A stretch of 64,000 bases of DNA from Zygnema cylindricum. Its lineage: Eukaryota > Streptophyta > Zygnematophyceae > Zygnematales > Zygnemataceae. A program made the position numbers and the translations under genes. This document shows, piece by piece, positions 11,601 through 20,600 of the stretch. The number at the start of each line of letters is the position of its first letter. Position 1 is the stretch's first letter. The stretch lies in the NCBI GenBank assembly GCA_037447655.1, contig JBBHKE010002929.1, forward strand, positions 124,001 to 188,000, in the 5' to 3' direction. The notes beneath the pieces were generated by a model, which worked only from the letters and a program-made list of their open reading frames with translations, was not told the origin of the DNA and made no database searches.

Positions 11601-14600
11601 AACATCATTGAAGGACAGAAGCAGCCAGTCACTAAGTTTCTTTAACCTCAATATTGACTGATATTGTTTAAAACTATTCAGTTGATCATGGTACCACAAG
11701 CATTTACAAAACAGTCATATAATAAAACTTTCTAAATCAGTCATATGATTGGCAGCAGCCACTTAATAAGCTTCCTTAACTAAGGCTTTGACTGATACTG
11801 TTTAAAATAGTTCATATAATCATGGAACTTCCTAACTGTTCATGGTATATTTTGTGATGCAGTTGATGTTTGCGGAGCAAAAACATACAATCCTTGTGGT
11901 GTTGGCACGTAAGTTTTTCCATTCACTTTCTTCGTTTTTCCATGTGTAAGGAGGTTTTCATTCGCATAAAGGCGATTGATTAGGCTTAGGGTGATGTCAA
12001 GTGAGAATTAGTTTTTTGTGTTGGTAATAGGGTGAAAGTATTGTCATTAGGGTTCAAGTTGAGGGTTCTGGTTTAGGGTTCAAATTTTGCTTTCAGGTTC
12101 ACACCCTAGTAAACCCTAAAAAAAAACCCTAAAAAAATCTAAAAAATCTTGGGTTCAGGTTTAAGATTTAGGTTCTGTATCCATGATGTTAAAGCTTTGT
12201 CAACGATGTTTTTCATCCAGATGCATCAATGACAACAAAGGAAAATATACTTGCGATTGTACAAATTTCCCCGGATTCGCTCCTTATGTTAGATCAGTCG
12301 ACGGTTCTGCAACTTGTGAACCAGGTACGACTCACAGATTCAAAAGTGCGATTTCGTGCCCCTATATTTACGCACTAAACTACTAAATAGCTTTAGTGCG
12401 AAAATGGCACATGTAATACGTACTTTATTGTTGAAAAAGTGATTGTATTGGCATGAAATGCACATTAATAGATTGAAAATTTAGAATTTAAATTAAATTG
12501 GCAGGTTTTAAATGCCTTTAATAAATAAATGGTTCAAACTTTAAGTCAGAGACTACAGTAACTTACTTTTTATTTATTGTTTTAGCACGTCTATTTTGGA
12601 ATTCTAAATCGATATCTACAGAGTGAATGCATGAACAAAGGGTCCATATTTTAGTTAAACAGTTGAGTTAGAGACATTGATATGTGTGATTAATTTCATT
12701 ATGGCTAACAAAGGCAAGATGTTTAATGATTCTGCATGGTGAACTTTCAAGATTTCAAGAAATCCGCGTCCCTAGGCTTCTCTTTTTTTATATTGCCAAT
12801 TCCACTAGATTCTCAGTTATAGCCACTTCCTTTTTTTTTTCCGTGAAGAGTTTAAAACATTATGGAGTGGTCCAGGTTTTTTGAACATGACTAGCTCGGA
12901 ATTTACTCAATTGGAAAAAATGTACCAAACCTTGTTGTGAATTTGTATTAGCTGTAATGCCACAGACATAAACTTGCTACCGCAACCCACACTATTCACA
13001 GTAAGCAGTAAAGCTGATTGTGTTTATTCTCTAAAAAAGATCAAAAAGATTTGGCATAGTATTAAATCTACCAAGAAGGACTTTTAGAGTATCAAATCCA
13101 ACAATCTATATTTTTCTAATCGCAGGGTAACAAATTCAAAGATCGAGGTTTTAAGAGTATCAACTTTTAGCGATTTAAGAATCGCTGTTACCAAATCCAA
13201 CGATAAAAATGTGCATGATATTAAATTTGATGATCGAGAATAGCAACGTTCAAATCTGATGGTCAAAATTTGTTGAGGGTCAACTACACTGGTCGAAAGT
13301 GCACAGTTTCTAAGTCCAACGATCAAAAATTACAAAATGTCAAATTCAACGGTCGAGAATTGCAGAGTCATGAATTCAGATGGCTTACCAATATGTCAAT
13401 ATATATATTTTTTTAATATGTCAATCTTGCAAGTGTGTTGGCAGCGGAGGAAATTTCTTTCGAGAATTTGACTTACACTGTTCCTGATGGAGGGCTCACT
13501 TGTGCAACAATCGCTGAGACAAACCTTTTGGATCCCATCGATTTTCTGTATCTCAATCCGGTGAGTTTTTCCACTCCTTCCTCTTTTTTTTTCTCTCCTT
13601 TTCTAAATGTTGACTATCTAATTTCTTGGAGAAAATATCACCATTCAGTTTGGTTTTGTTAATTGTCATTTTGATAGCACATTTTTCTCCAATCACCAAT
13701 ATTTTTTCAAGGTTTTCTTTAATCATTTTCACAACATTTTCAGCCTTGACAAAGGCTAAAAGTTTAAAAATCACGCATAAAGTGGATGTATGTAATGGTT
13801 TCCAACTGTGGGTTTTTTGGCAGCATCTTGATCCTTTTTGTGGAAAAGGTACAAATGCGTTATTGGTTACTGGAGGAACACAAGTTGCAATTGGGCCTGT
13901 GGCTAAAGAGGGAATTACATGTGGAGTAATTTATACAACTCAGGCGGTAAGCTGTTCCCACTTTTACCCACCAAATTTATTGCAAATGGTATACAAATGG
14001 CGGGTCCTTTTTTACCCACCAAAATCTTTATGAACGTTACATATCTTTAGAATAATTTGTGGGTCCCTTTATTACCCACCGAACATATTACAAATGTTAA
14101 TATCTCTTGACATAATTGGTCGTGTATGTGGCTTAATGCCCCTTGTACCGTCAAGTACGGAGTACATACAGAAAATGTACCGGTTACGTGTATCGGGTAG
14201 GATTCAGTCGGAAATTGCAAAACAATTGAAGTGGTCCCCCCATTCTAAACGGAGCAAAGCTGCCTATGGAATTGAGTTATTCAAGTAGCTTTTCACTTGT
14301 TAGAAACCTACCACTTGGATAAGAACAACACGTCGACCAAAAACTATGTCAATGCAAAACCGTTCACTGTAAATCGCTATTACAGTTAGAAACGCTTATT
14401 CTTTGCCAGATTTCTTGATCTTATTACCGTCCATGACAATTATTGTCTGTCATAAATTATCACTCCATTCAGATCTAAATGAATAACATTAACAATGTCC
14501 TGATACTACTAATTTATTTACTCTATTGCCGTACCGGATGTAATAAAACTTGACACACCCAGCGTGACTCTAACAATGTGGCCGATATGGCGATGTAAAC

Positions 14601-17600
14601 CAGTTCATTGTTTAAAAATCTACATATTGGAAATTGAAAAATGGAAATAAAAAAATGGTCCGTCGGTATGCACGGCTGCTTCTATCTGTACATTTTAATG
14701 AAAAACAATGGTATTATTTGTTCTTCCGTGAAATTCGCAGTTGATTGGTATGTCATTTTTCCACACATCATTCCAAAGAAAATAGCAAAAATATTAGGTT
14801 CTCTGCCTACATCAGGGACAAAAACTGCATCAGACATCAGGTTCTGGTGACCTGATGCCCATCAGATTTGAAGGTTTATTATGATGTGATTTTGAGTTTC
14901 TGACCTGTCATAATGAAGCTAATTCATGTCTTCTTTGTGGTTTACAGACCGATACATGTAACAGTGTTGTGCAACTGTTTACTGCCCCACCAAAATCTTT
15001 CAGTTTGGCAGCTTTGACAGCCATCAATCCATCCAGTGGTTTAAACTGCACCAATCCGGATGCATCTCTGCCCGCAAATTTGCAGGTATATTCCCTCTCC
15101 CTCTCCCTCTCCCTCACTGCCCCGACAAACTCTTTCAGTTTGGCAACTTTGACAGCCATAGTAGCAAATAGAGTGGAAAGAATGGGAACAGACAGAATGC
15201 TCTGTTTTGATTAATGATTTCAAAACTGATACAAAACATAAGAAAAAGACAAGCTAAATAGAGAAAATATCTTGAGAGTACCCTCTCAAGGACTGAAACG
15301 TACTTTCCTATTTTGAAGGGGCACTTGACCTTTCGGTCAAGAGCCAGGGTCAAGATTTATAACCAGATCTTGACCAGAATCTAATTACGTGAAAGTACAT
15401 TGATTGTAAAAACAAAGAAAGACCGAAATACTGAAATCCTAGATACTAGGACAGACTGCACAGACTGTAGAATTCTGAATAGCGAAATTCTAGATGACAG
15501 AATTCAGAATTTCGCTATTGAACAGAAACATTAACTTCTATCAAAGATTACTCTTCTAACACCCCCCCTCTTTGTTAGAAGGTAAGACCGGCAGACGCTC
15601 GGTGCAATTCGAACTGAGGTCGATAGAGAGACTTGGTAAGGAAGTCCGCCATCTGGAGAGAAGTCTGGCAGTATTGAAAGGTGAGAATTCCAGTCGCGAT
15701 AGTTTCCCGTGTAAAGTGAAACTGGATGTCTATGTGCTTGGTTCGTCGGTGATGAACGGGGTTACTCATTAGAGCGAGGGCGCCTTGTGAGTCACAAAAT
15801 ATCTGAGTTGGGGAAGTTTGGGGAAATTGAAGATTTCCAAGGAGAGATCGAAGCCAGATCGCTTCCTTGGCAGCATGTGTCGCTGCCATATATTCAGCCT
15901 CAGTTGAGGAGAGGGCAACAGTAGGTTGTTTTTTGGAGGCCCAGGAGACGAGAGCTCCTCCGAGTGAGAAGCATACACCAGAGGTGGAGCGGCGGGTGTC
16001 GAGATCTCCCCCCGAGTCCGCATCGCAAAAGCCAATGAGGGTAGGAGAGTTGCCACCGAAGAAGGTAAGGCGTAGGGTTTTGGTGCCTTGCAGATAGCGG
16101 AGGACTCGCTTAGCCGCAAGGAGGTGCTCAGGTGTTGGGTTAGAAACAAATTGACTAAGCTGCCCGACTGCAACAGCAATGTCTGGCCTAGTGCCAGTCA
16201 TGGCATACATGAGGCTGCCGACCATGGATCTATATAGGTCATGGATGTCTCCGTGGACAGGACCACCAGAGTTGGAAGCAAGTTTTGTGTTTGCATCTAA
16301 AGGAGTGGAGACAGGAGTGCAGTTTGACATAGAAAACCTTTCTAGGACCTCAGAGATATACTTTTCTTGAGAGAGGTAAAGGGTTTTGGTAAGACGATCA
16401 CGGGTTACTAAAATTCCAAGGCAAAATTCCAATTCCCCTAAATCTGTCATTGCAAAGTAAGAGTTAAGCATGCTTTTGACGTGCAGAATTGCAGACAGAG
16501 AGGGACTAGAGAGAACAAGATCATCGACTTAAATGATGATGATTAAAAGGGACTCGTCTTTACCTTTGAAGAATATACCAAAATCGGCTGCAAGCTTACA
16601 GAAGCCTTCACGTATGAGAATGGCTTCAAGATGTTCACTCCAAACGCGAGGGGCTTGCTTCAAGCCGTAAAGAAATTTGAGGAGGCGACAGACGAGATGC
16701 TCATTTCCCGGGGAGATGTAACCTTCTGGTTGGCGGACAAATATTTCTTCCTTGAGGGCGCCATAGAGGAACGCCGTTTGCACATCCATCTGATGGACGT
16801 GCCAGTCTTGAGAGGCGGCGAGAGAGAGAAGGATGCGGATAGAGGCGAATTTGGCCACAGGTGCATAAGTCTCCGTAAAGTCGAGCCCTTCTTTTTGAAG
16901 AAATCCCTTTGCAACAAATCTGGCTTTGAACCGATCTAGGGTTCCGTCAGATTTTGTTTTGACTCTTAACACCCATTTAGAGCCGATGACTTTTCGATCT
17001 TTGGGGAGGGGTGTAAGCTCCCAAGTTTTATTTTTTTGGAGAGACAAGAATTCCGCATCTGTAGCCGCTTTCCACTCTGCGGCATACGGGCCTGCCATGG
17101 CCAAAGCAAAGGTTGGAGGGACATCAAAAGTGGCAATATTGGCAACACCATGAGTGACGCGCCTAGCTTCAATTCTGGCACTTTTCCGGAGGCCAACGGG
17201 CTGAGCGGGCAAAGGTGTTTCTGGAAGGACACGGGGAATAACGTAAAAAGGCTCATTTGGGCGGATGGGAGAGAGGGAGTAGGGATCAGAGAGTGTCCTT
17301 TGAAGAGGTAGGGAGTTTGATGAAGGGGAAGGAGTAGATGAGGTTTGGGTAAGGGAAGGGGAGGAAATAGTGAGAGGAGAGGCAAGAACATAGGGATTAG
17401 AGAGATATGTGGAGGATATTATTGAAACTGGGGCTGTTGGAGGAGGCGAGGTGTAAACGGAAGGGGAAAGGGAAGGAGGAGAGGGATAAAGGAGTTTGTG
17501 TAACAAGGGAGTTTCATCGAATGTGACATCGCGGCTGAGTGTAACTTGGCGTTCCTGGATTAGCCAAATTCGGTATGCCTTTGATTCGTTCGAATATCCG

Positions 17601-20600
17601 ACCATGTAGCCGAGTTTTGCATGGCTGCTCCATTTTCCAGCGGGCGTAAGATCCTTGATCCACGCAACACTACCGAATATGCGTAAGTGGCTGACGCTCG
17701 GTTTTGTTCCTGTCCAAGCCTCGTGAGGTGTGAGATTAGGGAGACTGGAAGTCGGACATAGATTTCAGAGATAGTTTGCCGTAGTAACGGATTTTCCCCA
17801 GAATATTGTTGGGAGACCGGCAAAATGGACCATGGAGCGTGTCATGTTGATGACGACACGGTTGTACCGTTCGGCGACACCATTCTGTTGAGGTGTGTAT
17901 GTCACTGTGGTCTGGTGTGTGATTCCATGAGGAGAGAGAAACGAGGCGAATTCTGTGGAGCAGAATTTATCGCCGTTATCTGTACGGAGAACTTTGATGC
18001 GAGAATTGTGGAAATTTTCTACTTTTGCTTTAAATTGTTGAAAAGTAGCAAAAGTATCTGATTTTCGACGAATTAGGTAGATGTGACAGTAGCGTGTTGC
18101 GTCGTCAATAAATGTGACAAAGTATTGAGAGCCGTTGTGACTGTGAACTGACATTGGTCCACATAGATCAGAGTGGATCAAATCAAGTGGTCTGTTAGAT
18201 TTGGACGTACTTGAGGGAAAAGAAGGTCGAGAGAACTTTCCTTCGACGCAACCGGAACAAAATGGAAGTTTTTGATTGGTCAAGGGTTCTAGTCCAGTTA
18301 TAAGACCCTTGGTCAAGTCGTGGAGACTAGATCGGGACAGGTGACCATATCGGAGGTGCCACTTGGAGAAGATGGCTTGTGAGGAAGCGACAGCCATGTT
18401 GGCGAATCCAATGGGCGAGAAGAACGAGAGGATATAGATGTCGCCTCTTTTTACTCCGAATCCGACCGTTGATTTTGTTGAGGATAAAAAGTCAACTCGG
18501 TCGGAGGAAAAGACGGTTGTTGCTCCTTGTTTCAAGGCCGCACCGACAGAGAAGAGATTTTTTCGTAGTTCCGGGACAAAAAGGACGCTGGAGAGGGAAA
18601 TATTGGTTTGACGGTTGGTCGAAGGTGTGACTGTACGACCGATATGAGTGGCCGTGAGGGTACTCTTGTTGCCAAGTATGATTGGCATTGGAGGACTGAG
18701 TGGAGTCATAAATGAGAACCAATCGGCGCGAGATGATAAGTGGTGAGATGCAACCGAATCAATGATCTAAGTGGAGTCAGGGACCTGAGATGATTGTTGT
18801 ACTGCAGAGGACAAAGCGAATCCATAATCGGATTGTGTCATTGATGGCGGCGGACTGACATTGTCTACCGGTGGTTGGAGTACGGGCGGTTGGGTAGAAG
18901 CCGACAATGGATAAGTAGGAATGTATATTGGGATTCGCGATCTGGAGTGATCCGCCAGATGAGTTGGGCCGTACGGATAGTGGGATTCGACAAAAGGGTT
19001 GGTCTGGGAGTACGCCAAATTTCCAAGGGCAAAAGTACTTTCAGCCGATGAAGCTTGACCGTGGTATAATCCACGCCCTCCGGGTTGTCCTCGTCCACCA
19101 GTACGGCCGGGTCCACCTTGTCGTTCATTTTTGCGTTTAAGCGCCGGACACACATCTATGATGTGATCTGACGCTCGACAATAGCGACAATAGCGACAGG
19201 TGGGAGAAGGAGATTTTGGCGGCCTGGGATTGGGTGAAAAGGTCGCCAGAGCCACTCCTGATTTTGTTTGAAAAGATTGTTTCATTTCCTCGTGAACCAG
19301 TCGCGCAGTTAGGGTCGCGCAGTTAGAGTCAGAATAGTCAGAGCAACTGGCGAGTTGTCAAGGGAAGAAATGAGGGAGGAATAGTAATCCGGTAAACCTC
19401 CCAGGATGGCCGAAATAAGATCATCATCGGAGATTGGCGATTTGATGCTCTTAAGTTGACCGGCCAGCGACTTGAGATGTTGGACGTAGGTTTGAATAGA
19501 ATCAGTAGGCAGCTTGCGATAAGTATTCAGCTGCCTTTTGAGAAAGAGCTTGTTGGACCAGGATTGATTCTCATATGCAGAGGTCAATAGTGACCATGCA
19601 TTGTGAGCAGACACTGCGTCGCGGACAATGTCGATCTGTGATGACTCTAGAGCGAGGACAAGCCGAGAGTGGGCCTCCTCGATTTTAGCGAGCCAAATTG
19701 TTTTGGCAGCAGCGTCAGTTGGTTCAAGTTCGCTGCCACTAATGATCGACCAAAGTTTCTCACGACGAAATAGATGTTCTATCTGGTATTTCCAACCGTA
19801 AAAGTCTGTCCCATTAAATTGGCAACGGTATTGGCGTTGCCGGGCCCATAACCTGTGAAAGGTGAAGCCATAGTAGCAAATAGAGTGGAAAGAATGGGAA
19901 CAGACAGAATGCTCTGTTTTGATTAATGATTTCAAAACTGATACAAAACATAAAAAAAAGACAAGCTAAATAGAGAAAATATCTTGAGAGTACCCTCTCA
20001 AGGACTGAAACGTACTTTCCTATTTTGAAGGGGCACTTGACCTTTCGGTCAAGAGCCAGGGTCAAGATTTATAACCAGATCTTGACCAGAATCTAATTAC
20101 GTGAAAGTACATTGATTGTAAAAATAAAGAAAGACCGAAATACTGAAATCCTAGATACTAGGACACACTGCACAGACTGTAGAATTCTGAATAGCGAAAT
20201 TCTAGATGACAGAATTCAGAATTTCGCTATTGAACAGAAACATTAACTTCTATCAAAGACTACTCTTCTAACATCCCTCTCCCTCTCCCTCTCCCTCTCC
20301 CTCTCCCTCCCTCTCCCTCTCCCTCTTGCCCTCCCCTCCCTCTCCCCCTGCCCCCCCCCCCTCCCTCGTGCTCTCCCTCTCCCGCCCTCTCCCTCTCACT
20401 CTCTCTCGCCCTCTCTCATATTATACATTATATCTTTGCAGATATGTGTGGAGAACAGTACTGCCTACCTGAACCAGCAATGTGCGTCATACTATCAAAT
20501 TAAAACCGAGGATCAGAGTAAAAATTGTGAATTTTTGTATAAAGGAATAACAACGGCACTCGAATTTTTTTCGCTGAATCCTGGACTTCGATGCAACAAT

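Larger units (their letters stand above)
15154..20273 (-). mobile_element. young Ty1/copia element, antisense in the host intron
   Basis: A nearly complete copia element of about 5.1 kb lies on the - strand in the intron between the LysM2 and LysM3 exons. Its LTRs (about 15,160-15,561 and 19,872-20,273) are about 402 bp and I saw only about four differences, so insertion is recent. Internal order on the - strand is gag with CCHC, integrase, reverse transcriptase, RNase H, as in copia. The LTR starts TGTTAGAAG on the - strand. No clean 5-bp target duplication was found; the right flank is a CCCTCT run. It may be spliced out with the intron and leave the host gene working. Confidence 0.9.
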
